Positions 42,438 to 49,681 of a stretch of DNA of 62,745 nt are shown piece by piece. The position numbers were made by a program, and so were the translations under genes. This DNA is from Planctomycetaceae bacterium (GTDB lineage: Bacteria > Planctomycetota > Planctomycetia > Pirellulales > Thermoguttaceae). The stretch spans positions 1 to 62,745 of the forward strand of contig JAAYAY010000042.1 of the NCBI GenBank assembly GCA_012719125.1, in the 5' to 3' direction. The notes beneath the pieces were generated by a model that was not told the origin of the DNA, searched no databases, and saw nothing but the letters and a program-made list of their open reading frames with translations. How positions within the stretch are numbered: the stretch's first letter is position 1; each line of letters opens with the position of its first letter.

Positions 42438-42535
42438 CGTCATTCCCGCGAAGGCGGGAATCCAGGCCCTCGCAAACATGGTACCGATCGAGAGAACCAC
42501 GCCGTGCGTCATTCCCGTGAAGGAGGGAATCCAGG
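42438..42535. repeat. Two direct GTCATTCCCGCGAAGG REP-like units
   Basis: Near-identical units CGTCATTCCCGCGAAGGCGG at 42438 and CGTCATTCCCGTGAAGGAGG at 42507, each followed by GAATCCAGG, in the 409-base gap before the decayed aminotransferase. They belong to the same motif family as the pair at 31325-31406. The rest of the gap 42242-42650 shows nothing recognisable. Confidence 0.8.
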
Positions 42536-42650
42536 CACTCAGCGAACGGTCTCGATTCCTGCCCTCACGCCCAATTGCTACAATCCCACAGCCGGCATAT
42601 AACAGGTCGATCGGCCTTGCCCTCCCCCGTTCGTTCTCGGAGTCGTCCCC

Positions 42651-43232
42651 GTGCGACAACCCCGTTCTCCTGACCAAGGTGACGACTCGATCCTCGATGC
42701 CGGCACGACGAGCATCCCTCTGAACAAGCCCTTCGTCGCCGGAAAGGAACTCTTCTACATCGCCCAGGCAATCACCTTCGGAAACCTCTAGGGCGACGGA
42801 GTCTTCACCAGTCGTTGCTCCAGGTTGCTCGAAAATCAGTTCGGCATCCACTGCGTCCTCATGACCCCCTCCTGCACGGCAGCCCTCGAATTGGCGGCGC
42901 TTCTGTGCGATCTGAGCCCGGGCGACGAGGTGATCGTGCCTTCCTACACCTTCGTCTCCACGGCCAACGCCGTCGTCAAGACCGGCGCCAAACCCGTGTT
43001 TGTCGATATTCGCCCCGACACGCTCGGCATGGATGCAGATCGCGTGGAAGAAGCCCTCACTCCACGCACCCGGGCCGTCTTCGTCGTCCACTGTGCCGGA
43101 GTGGCATGCCAAATCGAACGCATCATGGCCCTTGCCGGCGACCATAACCTGCTGGTCGTGGAAGATGCCGCCCAGGGAGTCAACGCCTTCTATCGCGGCC
43201 GTGCCCTGGGCTCCATTCCCACGAACAGGTAA
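42651..43232 (+). pseudogene. Decayed sugar aminotransferase (WecE/RffA-like)
   Basis: From GTG 42651 the frame encodes the N-terminal half of a DegT/DnrJ/EryC1 PLP aminotransferase (dTDP-4-amino-4,6-dideoxygalactose transaminase type): SIPLNKPFVAGKELFYIAQA, then an in-frame TAG at 42789-42791 where GNxSGDG is expected, then MTPSCTAALELAALL, GDEVIVPSYTFVSTANA and VVEDAAQG. The homology stops abruptly at GRALGSI; the catalytic Lys region and the rest are missing. The sequence continues into an inverted glycosyltransferase fragment. It was probably part of a surface-polysaccharide gene cluster. Confidence 0.85.
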
Positions 43233-43566
43233 CGGAACAGATAGTATACGTTGGCCAGGCGGGTCGTGGCCATCAACAACAGGTGGCTGATCCGCGTGCA
43301 GCGGGTCTGCAAACGGAGCATCTCGTCGACGACGCTACGCCGAATGATTCGAAACTGCTAAGCTGAAGGTCGGGGTATGTACCAAACAGGAACGTGGTGA
43401 GGCGATTCAACATTCGGCTGCCGCCGTTCTGGAACCAGGAATGCTGCTTGCTCTCATAAATAAGCGCCTATCACCGCGTCGACGCCGTCGTCGCGGGTGA
43501 TGGCTTCCGCCAACTTGGAGATTTCCTGAGGCGGATGCTGCAGGTCGTCGTCCATCGTGATGACGA
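43208..43566 (-). pseudogene. Decayed family 2 glycosyltransferase fragment
   Basis: Reading the minus strand from 43566 gives VITMDDDLQHPPQEISKLAE (the DDD and QHPPE signature of dolichyl-phosphate-sugar-synthase-like GT2 enzymes), then VDAVIGAY. A four-base insertion then shifts to ESKQHSWFQNGGSRMLNRLT, and a further frameshift leads to RIIRRSVVDEMLRLQTRCTR. The N terminus and the membrane C terminus are missing. It meets the aminotransferase fragment head to head at about 43210, showing a rearrangement after decay began. The 43567-43778 gap shows nothing. Confidence 0.75.
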
Positions 43567-43778
43567 ATCATGTGCCACATCAAGCGACAATCCAGGTGCC
43601 TTTCGAAGGAAGCCTCTCAATCCCCCGAAACATTGACCCCGTTCTTCAACCCTGTTACCCGATGATTAGCATACACTCATCCTGGTGTCCGCTCCATAGC
43701 CGATTCCGAATAATTGGGTGCAACTCCCCAAAAGCGGAGGGGCCGTCCGCTCGCAATCGACAGAATCGTTCCCGTGTC

Positions 43779-44822
43779 TCACGGCTCCTTTTCGGCACCC
43801 TCTTCGACCACCTCGAAAGCGAGCGCCTCGATCATTGCGTAGTCGTCCTTGGGCGGCTGGCCCTTGGTCGTCAGGTAGTCCCCGACAAACATCGAATCCG
43901 CCACATAGAGCCCCAGAGGCTGGAGCGGTCCAAGGTGCACTTCCCGTCCGGCTGCCATGCGCAAAACCGTCTTCGGGTTGGTGAGGCGGAACATGGCCAG
44001 GACTTTCAGGCAGTAGCGAGGGTCGAGCGGCCTGGGAACCGTTTCCTCCGCAAGGGTGGTGCCCTTAATGGGCAGCCAGAAATTGACCGGCAGCGCGTCG
44101 ACCTCGAACTCGGCAAGCCGCAACGCCAGTTCCACGACGTCTTCGTCGGCCTCACCCATCCCCACAATTCCGCCGCAGCAAATCTCCATGCCCGCAGCCC
44201 GCACGGCTTGCAAGGTGTTGACGCGGTCCTGGTAGCTGTGGGTGGTACAAATCTTCTGGTAGAACCTCTCGCTCGTGTTGAGGTTGTGATTGATGCGGTT
44301 GACACCGGCCGCCTTGAGGCGTTTGGCCTGCTCGGGCGTGAGCAGCCCCGGCGACACGCAAACTCGAAGCCGGTATTCCCGCTTGATCCGCCGCACCGTC
44401 TCCTCGATGCGAACGAGTTCCGTCTCCAGCGGGCCGCGACCGGCCGTCACGATGCAGTAGGTGCCCGCTCCCCGCTCGGTCGCCTCCCGAGCCCCGGCCA
44501 GGAGTTCGTCATCGTCCAACAAAGGGTACTTGTTGATCTGGGCCTTCGAGCCACGCGACTGGCTGCAATAGCCACAGTCCTCCCCGCAGCGTCCGCTCTT
44601 GGCGTTGACCAGCAGGTTCAGGTGAACGCGATTTCCGTGAGCCGCCCGGCGCACCCGGTAGGCCGCCGCCAGCAGACCGAGCAGTTCGTCGTCGTCGCTG
44701 TGGAGCACGGCCAGGGCTTCGTCGGCCGAGAGCTTGCCCCCTTCCAAGACGCAGTCGGCGAGCACGTTCCACCGCGCGGAGGAGGTCGCAGCGAGAGTTT
44801 TCGGGTCGTTGATCAGTGCCAT
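43779..44822 (-). CDS. bioB: Biotin synthase
   Basis: A 347-residue radical SAM enzyme that inserts sulfur into dethiobiotin, the last step of biotin synthesis. The radical SAM cluster motif CGEDCGYCSQS (CxxxCxxC), YCIVTAGRGP, RINHNLNTSERFY and GGIVGMGEADEDVVELAL are all characteristic. The ATG at 44822 is chosen because the family begins around here; the open frame upstream overlaps the divergent gene and lacks similarity. No other biotin genes are nearby, so it stands alone. The ribosome site is weak (GAAGAAAG). Confidence 0.95.
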   Translation of the reverse strand: MALINDPKTLAATSSARWNVLADCVLEGGKLSADEALAVLHSDDDELLGLLAAAYRVRRAAHGNRVHLNLLVNAKSGRCGEDCGYCSQSRGSKAQINKYPLLDDDELLAGAREATERGAGTYCIVTAGRGPLETELVRIEETVRRIKREYRLRVCVSPGLLTPEQAKRLKAAGVNRINHNLNTSERFYQKICTTHSYQDRVNTLQAVRAAGMEICCGGIVGMGEADEDVVELALRLAEFEVDALPVNFWLPIKGTTLAEETVPRPLDPRYCLKVLAMFRLTNPKTVLRMAAGREVHLGPLQPLGLYVADSMFVGDYLTTKGQPPKDDYAMIEALAFEVVEEGAEKEP

Positions 44823-44942
44823 GGGAGAGCGTCTTTCTTCAAATGAGCCGAGGTCGTATCGCTCAGGGAAAGGCGGTCGCCTCCTGGGCGAATAGAGTAT
44901 TGTAACGGGACATGCCTCCGTTTCGTAGACATGCTGAATCAC

Positions 44943-44971
44943 TTGCCTAAATTGGGGGGAACGGCTATATT
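44943..44971 (+). promoter_or_regulatory. Sigma-70-type promoter for the small membrane protein
   Basis: TTGCCT at 44943-44948 and TATATT at 44966-44971 with a 17-base spacer, ending 27 bases before the ATG at 44999. This is the best -35/-10 match noticed in the window. Confidence 0.6.
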
Positions 44972-44998
44972 CGAGGCACAATTCGAGAGGGCCACAAC

Positions 44999-45484
44999 AT
45001 GGAACACGAACCACGTAATTCGGAGCCCGAGGTCTCGTTCACGGAAGTCTTGCGGAACTGGTTCCGCGCAATGACCGCCTGCTTCGGCCTGCTCCTGATC
45101 ATGATGGGGTTGTACTTCGCGAGCCAGCTCTTTGGGCTCGGTTATGCCGCCCTGACGAAGCCCGACCAGTTCGGCCCGGTGATAGACCAGTGGACAGAGT
45201 ACTTCGGCGGCCCGGAGCCTATCATCGATCCCAGGGGTGAACTAGCCATTAGCCCGCGACTCTTCGTGTTCCTGGCATTGGGAGGCATTGTCTTGGTCAT
45301 GCTGGCGCTAACGACGAGCGTCATCACGACTGGGGCGAGGATTGTATACTGGATGGGCACCGACCTCGACGCTGTCAAGCGAGTCCTGGGGAGTGTATTC
45401 GGTCCGTCTACGGTCCAGGTCATCAAGTCTCCACCGGAAAACCGCCCGAAACCGTTCGATCACCCGGACCCGCAGGCGAGATAG
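44999..45484 (+). CDS. Hypothetical two-helix membrane protein
   Basis: 161 residues, not recognised. Two clear membrane helices are present: ACFGLLLIMMGLYFASQLFG (about residues 27-46) and FVFLALGGIVLVMLALTTSV (about 89-108). Between them is an extracytoplasmic loop with DQWTEYFGGPEP, and the tail is Pro-rich. GAGAGGG lies upstream of the ATG, and a good promoter at 44943-44971 supports expression. It is divergent from bioB and 59 bases upstream of the amidase, with which it may be co-transcribed. Confidence 0.7.
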   Translation: MEHEPRNSEPEVSFTEVLRNWFRAMTACFGLLLIMMGLYFASQLFGLGYAALTKPDQFGPVIDQWTEYFGGPEPIIDPRGELAISPRLFVFLALGGIVLVMLALTTSVITTGARIVYWMGTDLDAVKRVLGSVFGPSTVQVIKSPPENRPKPFDHPDPQAR

Positions 45485-45543
45485 CACAGCGCGAAGGCGG
45501 AAACTCCAGCCAGGGCGAATAAGACACCCGCAGCAGAAGCGTC

Positions 45544-46875
45544 ATGGAACACGATCTAACGGAAGCAGCCGCTCAAGTCCGTTCGGGCCAACTCCGCCCC
45601 ACCGACCTCGTCGACGTCTGCCTGACGCGAATTCGCTCCCACGACAAAGACATCCGGGCGTGGGTCCTCGTCGACGAAGAGGCCGCCCGGCGCGAAGCCG
45701 AGACAATGACGGCCGAGGCGGCCGAAGGCCGCTTTCGCGGCCCGCTGCACGGAATCCCCCTCGGCATCAAAGACATCATCGATGTCGCCGGACTACCCAC
45801 CGAGGCCGGATCGCCCTTGCGCAAAGGTCGAATCGCGCCCGACGACGCCCCTGTGGTTGCCTCGCTGCGGCGGGCCGGCGCGATCCTCCTCGGCAAGACG
45901 GTCACCGTCGAGTTTGCCTGCTTCGATCCCCCTCCCACACGCAACCCCTGGAATCTCCACCGTTCCCCCGGCGGGTCCAGCAGCGGTTCGGCGGCCGCCT
46001 TGGCTGTGGGAATGTGCCTCGGGGCACTCGGTACCCAGACGGGTGGATCCCTCGTCCGCCCGTCGTCTTATTGCGGTGTCGCCACCTGCAAACCAACCTT
46101 TGGTCGCGTCGATCGGGCCGGTGTCGTCCCCGTCAGCTACCACTTCGACCACGTCGGACCAATGGCCCGACGAGTCCGCGACCTGGCGATCCTGCTCCAG
46201 TGCCTGCCCCCCTCACACGACTTCGTTCCGCCACCAGCAACCGACCGCTCACAGCATTCGCCGTCCGCGAGGCTCCGCCTGGGCCTCGTCGAATCGTTCT
46301 TCATGACCAAAGCCGCACCGAACGTCCGTGCCGTGGTCGAGCAAGCGATCTGCACCTTGGCAACCGAAGCCGACGTCGAAATCGTCACCCCCACGGTCGA
46401 CTTCGAGGCGATCCAGGACGTCCACACTACCGTCATGGCCGTCGAAGCGGCAGCCTACCACCGCCACGACTTCGCCGCCCATCGCCCGTCCTACGGTCCG
46501 ATGATCGCGGGCTTGTTGGACCAGGGCCTCGCCACATCAGGCGTCGATTACGCGGACGCTCTGAGCTACCTCCACCACTTCCGCCGCCTCGCCCCGGCAA
46601 TGCTGAGCGAAGTGGATGCCCTGATCGTGCCCGCCACCGACACAACCGCCCCGGGGCCCGAAACAACCGGCCCCAAACTCTTCCAGGCCCCCTGGAGTTG
46701 CTCGGGGCTGCCGGTCGTCTCCCTGCCCTGCGGCCTGGCGGACGACGGAATGCCCGTGGCCGTTCAGCTTGTGGGACCACACCACGGCGACCAACGCCTC
46801 CTCGAAATCGCCGCCTGGTGCGAGGAACGGTTCGGGTTTGAGGCAAGACCCAAGGGGTGCGAAGCCGGTTCCTAG
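45544..46875 (+). CDS. Amidase signature family hydrolase
   Basis: 443 residues of the amidase signature family, which hydrolyses C-N amide bonds through a Ser-cisSer-Lys triad. All three are seen: Lys76 in GIPLGIKDIID, Ser145 in SPGGSSSGSAAA and Ser169 in GTQTGGSLVRPSSYCG. The C-terminal SCSGLPVVSLPCGL fits the family. Only an amidase is encoded, with no GatB or GatC nearby, so a catabolic amidase rather than tRNA amidotransferase subunit A is more likely. Substrate unknown. It converges with the BON gene on the other strand. Confidence 0.93.
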   Translation: MEHDLTEAAAQVRSGQLRPTDLVDVCLTRIRSHDKDIRAWVLVDEEAARREAETMTAEAAEGRFRGPLHGIPLGIKDIIDVAGLPTEAGSPLRKGRIAPDDAPVVASLRRAGAILLGKTVTVEFACFDPPPTRNPWNLHRSPGGSSSGSAAALAVGMCLGALGTQTGGSLVRPSSYCGVATCKPTFGRVDRAGVVPVSYHFDHVGPMARRVRDLAILLQCLPPSHDFVPPPATDRSQHSPSARLRLGLVESFFMTKAAPNVRAVVEQAICTLATEADVEIVTPTVDFEAIQDVHTTVMAVEAAAYHRHDFAAHRPSYGPMIAGLLDQGLATSGVDYADALSYLHHFRRLAPAMLSEVDALIVPATDTTAPGPETTGPKLFQAPWSCSGLPVVSLPCGLADDGMPVAVQLVGPHHGDQRLLEIAAWCEERFGFEARPKGCEAGS

Positions 46876-46995
46876 GCACGGTCGACCTTCTGCCGGATCG
46901 TGGGACAGGACTGCATCTTGTCGCCGGCAGGATTCTCCGGTCCTCCGGTCACGCCACCCGGCCTCCAGCGAGCCACCTGACCTGTCGGCTCAAGG

Positions 46996-47274
46996 TCACA
47001 AAGGCTCTCGTCCGCCGCTCGAGTCGGCCGCGACGACTTCGATCAGATTCTCAACTCGCTCGACGGCCGGATCGGCAAGCAAGAGTGACTGGGCCAATTG
47101 TTTGACGTAGTAGGTCGACACGCGCCCGCGCAGCACGACGAGGCCGTCAAGAAACTCGCATTCGATTCGTCTCAGACTAAGACTTCCTCCGGTTCGAAGT
47201 CGCCGTTGGATGGCCGCCGACTGATCTTCGGAAAGCGGATAGATGATGCCCGTCGATGAACCGTGATTGCGCAT
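46996..47274 (-). CDS. BON domain protein
   Basis: 92 residues from ATG 47274 (GAGGA five bases upstream). The single BON domain shows SLRRIECEFLDGLVVLRGRV, a conserved Gly turn, then VEN at the third strand (AVERVENLIEV). BON domains bind phospholipid or other envelope ligands. No signal peptide is seen, so a cytoplasmic location is likely. It is the last gene of the RR-CsrA-BON run, 57 bases after CsrA. Confidence 0.85.
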   Translation of the reverse strand: MRNHGSSTGIIYPLSEDQSAAIQRRLRTGGSLSLRRIECEFLDGLVVLRGRVSTYYVKQLAQSLLLADPAVERVENLIEVVAADSSGGREPL

Positions 47275-47331
47275 TGCATCCTCGCCGTTTGGGAAGTTGT
47301 GTCTATCCGGCAAACACCGGCGCGGCTCCCG

Positions 47332-47538
47332 TCAGGCCTCGACCAAAATCTCGTCGCAGGAGCCGCGCAACTCGGCCTCCAACTTGCGATTCCACAACTC
47401 CGCACGATACACCGGCTCTTCCAGAGGCGCGTCGAATCCCAGCCGGACTCGCGTGCCCTGGACCTCCAGCACGACGATGTTCACATTGCAGTTCGGAAGA
47501 ACGATTTGCTCTCCAGGTTTTCGACTCAGCACTAACAC
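47332..47538 (-). CDS. csrA: Carbon storage regulator CsrA
   Basis: A 68-residue RNA-binding translational regulator. The GTG at 47538 with GGAAAGGAG upstream gives the canonical start MLVLSRKPGEQIVL. The middle strand VVLEVQGTRVRLGFDAP has the conserved RVRLGxxAP, and RAELWNRKL matches the C-terminal helix region. The upstream extension in the same frame was rejected because all CsrA proteins begin at this methionine. It sits between a lone receiver protein and a BON protein under a possible sigma-54 promoter. A 12-base palindrome, CCCCGGCCGGGG at 47593-47604, lies in its leader. Confidence 0.93.
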   Translation of the reverse strand: MLVLSRKPGEQIVLPNCNVNIVVLEVQGTRVRLGFDAPLEEPVYRAELWNRKLEAELRGSCDEILVEA

Positions 47539-47592
47539 GGCAGGACTCCTTTCCAAAAGCGTTAGCCGGGCGGCCGACGTCGCGGCGCATGT

Positions 47593-47604
47593 CCCCGGCC
47601 GGGG
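47593..47604. promoter_or_regulatory. GC palindrome in the csrA leader
   Basis: CCCCGGCCGGGG is a perfect palindrome 55 bases upstream of the csrA start, just after the receiver stop. It could be an attenuator stem or protein-binding site; no T run follows. Confidence 0.3.
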
Positions 47605-47638
47605 GGCGATTTGGGTCTCTCGGCCCACATGCTGGGGC

Positions 47639-48052
47639 CTATCCGGCCGCCATCGACAAAGGGGGCAGGCCGACGCGGTAATCGGTTTTGTCTCGCCTCG
47701 ATTTGAGAACGCCCGAGACCACCTGCTTCAACTCCGTCAGGTCGTGGCTCTTGGCCACGCAGGCGGTTGCGACCAACGATCTCTTGTCGTGAAGGCAGGC
47801 GTCGTCGTAGGCCGTAAACAGGATCACCGCCGCATCGGGCTGCAAACGCCGGATGCGGGTGAGCGCTTCCAGCCCGTTGACATTCGGCATACAGATGTCA
47901 AGGACGATCACATCGGGGCGGAATCGGCGGGCCTGGGCAACGGCTTCGGCGCCGTCGCGTGCCTCCAGAACGAAGTACCCTTCCTCCACCAGTTCGCAGC
48001 GGCAGAACTCTCGAATGGCGGCGTTGTCGTCGGCAATCAGCAGTGTCGCCAT
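47639..48052 (-). CDS. Single-domain response regulator receiver protein
   Basis: 137 residues from ATG 48052 (GATGAGG upstream): a CheY-like receiver with the acidic pair LLIADDN at residues 8-9, phospho-acceptor Asp52 in VIVLDICMPNVNG, conserved Thr in ILFTAYDD and Lys in ACVAKSHDL. There is no output domain; it may pass the signal to another protein or act as a phosphate sink. The next gene downstream is csrA, so phosphorylation-dependent control of CsrA-linked traits is a reasonable inference. Confidence 0.9.
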   Translation of the reverse strand: MATLLIADDNAAIREFCRCELVEEGYFVLEARDGAEAVAQARRFRPDVIVLDICMPNVNGLEALTRIRRLQPDAAVILFTAYDDACLHDKRSLVATACVAKSHDLTELKQVVSGVLKSRRDKTDYRVGLPPLSMAAG

Positions 48053-48097
48053 GTTGGCCTCATCCAGGCAGCGTAATTGGGACGTTGAATCGGCTGG

Positions 48098-48135
48098 TAC
48101 AGTCTGCAAAGCTTGTACCGGTTGCGCAGACTGTA
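48098..48135 (-). promoter_or_regulatory. Putative sigma-54 promoter within a 10-base inverted repeat, upstream of RR-csrA-BON
   Basis: On the minus strand GGTACAAGCTTTGC (48119 to 48106) places GG and GC ten bases apart, as in the -24/-12 consensus, and retains the TTTGCA of the -12 box. The start codon at 48052 follows after about 50 bases. TACAGTCTGC at 48098-48107 and GCAGACTGTA at 48126-48135 are exact inverted repeats flanking and overlapping the promoter, a possible operator or stem-loop. Confidence 0.5.
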
Positions 48136-48229
48136 GCATGAATCACGTAAGCAGTTGCCCGCAAAACACTTGGCACTTGTTGCCGGAAGCACCCCAGAGG
48201 AGGCGAGGCGTCAAATCGCGTCGGAAATC

Positions 48230-48256
48230 GGACAGGCTGTCCAGATTCTGACAGTC
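48230..48256. promoter_or_regulatory. Possible enhancer site (UAS) for the NtrC-type activator
   Basis: GGACAGGCTGTCC at 48230-48242 is a perfect interrupted palindrome, and CTGACAGTC follows at 48248-48256, repeating the GACAG/CTGTC half-site. The site lies about 117 bases upstream of the putative -24 element, the usual distance for an enhancer-binding protein, and just after the activator gene's stop. Confidence 0.45.
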
Positions 48257-48262
48257 GGCGCG

Positions 48263-49681
48263 TTATTCTGTATCGGCGGGAAGATCGAACTTGCGCATCT
48301 TGGCGTGAAAGGTGGGACGTGCCAGGCCGAGCAATCGGGCGGCTTGCGTCTGGTTCCAACCCGTCTGTCGAAGTGCTTCAGAAACCATCAGGCGTTCCGC
48401 CGCCTCGGAGAAGTCGGCAAACACTCGGTCGCCCCGATGCTCGCCGAGATAGTCGCAGATCAACTCCCGCAAACGCTCTTCCCACGAGGCGCCCGAACGG
48501 CAGGCCTTCTCGCCGGATGGGGTTTCAACGGGCAGATCCGCCGCTTGGATCGGATAACCTTTCGTGAAGATCAGTGCCCGGTGGAGACAGTGCGCCAACT
48601 GGCGGACATTGCCGGGCCAATCCGATTGCACCAGCAGCGCCAGTGCGTCTTCGGCGACGAGAGGTTTGGCGAGTCCGAGGTCTCGCGCAAACCGATCCAG
48701 GAAGAAATCGATCAGTCGCGGGATGTCGTCGCGCCGCTCGCGCAGGGGCGGAACCGAGATGGTCACTACGTTCAGGCGATGATAAAGGTCTTCGCGGAAT
48801 TCCCCCTTGGCGATCGCCGCCTCGAGATTTCGGTTGGTTGCCGCCAGAACGCGGACGTCGACTTCAATCGTCGCGTTGCCGCCGAGTCTCTCGAAACAAC
48901 GCTCCTGGAGCACCCGCAGGATCTTCGCCTGGATGCCTGGAGAAATGTCGCCGATTTCGTCGAGCAGCAGGGTTCCGCCGTTCGCCTGCTCGAACTTGCC
49001 GATTCTTCGCGCCGACGCCCCCGTGAAAGCGCCCCGTTCGTAGCCGAACAGTTCGCTCTCCAGAAGCGAGTCGGGGATGGCGACGCAGTTGACCACAAAC
49101 AAGGGCTTGGCGTTTCGCTCGCTGTGCTGGTGAATCGCCCGGGCGATCAGCTCCTTGCCCGTGCCGGATTCTCCGCGGATCAGGACGGTTGCCTCGGTGG
49201 ACGCCACCCGCCCGATCGCCTTGTAAACGTCCTGCATCTTCGCACATTTTCCGATGATGACGTCCCCGGTCCAGGTCTCGTTCGATTCGGGATCCAGGAG
49301 CACTCCGGTCCGGCTCAATCGCGTGCAGGCCAGCGCCTTCTCGATCGTATCCATCATCGCGCCGGGGTCAAAAGGCTTGAGATGGTAATCGAAGGCCCCG
49401 AGCTTCGTGGCCTCGATGGCTGTTTGCATGGTTCCGTGGGCCGTCATCACGATGACCGGCAGCGTGGTCTGTTCCTGTTTGATCTTCCGCAGGGCGTCGA
49501 GGCCGTTCATGCCGGACAGACAAACGTCTATGATGACCAGATCGAAGCGGGCTTTTCCGAGCGCGCTGAGGGCGGCCTCGGCCCTGGTCGCCGTGGCCAC
49601 CTCGTGGCCGCCGGTCTGCAGAAGTTCCTGAAAGGCCAGGAGAACGCTCGGTTCGTCGTCGACAACAAGGATCTTGCTCAT
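48263..49681 (-). CDS. NtrC-family sigma-54-dependent response regulator
   Basis: 472 residues with the full enhancer-binding-protein plan. The receiver domain has phospho-acceptor Asp52 in LVIIDVCLSGMNG. The AAA+ domain has Walker A GESGTGKELIARA, the sigma-54-contacting GAFTGA in FGYERGAFTGASA, and Walker B GGTLLLDEIGD. The C-terminal Fis-type helix-turn-helix contains ALRQTGWNQTQAARLLGLAR. The start codon overlaps the histidine kinase stop (ATGA), so the pair is co-translated. Its likely direct target is the promoter region immediately downstream of its own gene (48098-48256). Confidence 0.95.
   Translation of the reverse strand: MSKILVVDDEPSVLLAFQELLQTGGHEVATATRAEAALSALGKARFDLVIIDVCLSGMNGLDALRKIKQEQTTLPVIVMTAHGTMQTAIEATKLGAFDYHLKPFDPGAMMDTIEKALACTRLSRTGVLLDPESNETWTGDVIIGKCAKMQDVYKAIGRVASTEATVLIRGESGTGKELIARAIHQHSERNAKPLFVVNCVAIPDSLLESELFGYERGAFTGASARRIGKFEQANGGTLLLDEIGDISPGIQAKILRVLQERCFERLGGNATIEVDVRVLAATNRNLEAAIAKGEFREDLYHRLNVVTISVPPLRERRDDIPRLIDFFLDRFARDLGLAKPLVAEDALALLVQSDWPGNVRQLAHCLHRALIFTKGYPIQAADLPVETPSGEKACRSGASWEERLRELICDYLGEHRGDRVFADFSEAAERLMVSEALRQTGWNQTQAARLLGLARPTFHAKMRKFDLPADTE

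Noticed and set aside
42438-42535. The tandem GTCATTCCCGCG units as a small CRISPR array
   Set aside because: Only two units with a single spacer, imperfect repeats, no cas genes and the known REP-like character of the motif.
48160-48180. TTGGCACTTGTTGCC as a sigma-54 promoter
   Set aside because: It looks like a -24/-12 element, but GG and GC are only eight bases apart instead of ten, and it reads away from the receiver gene.
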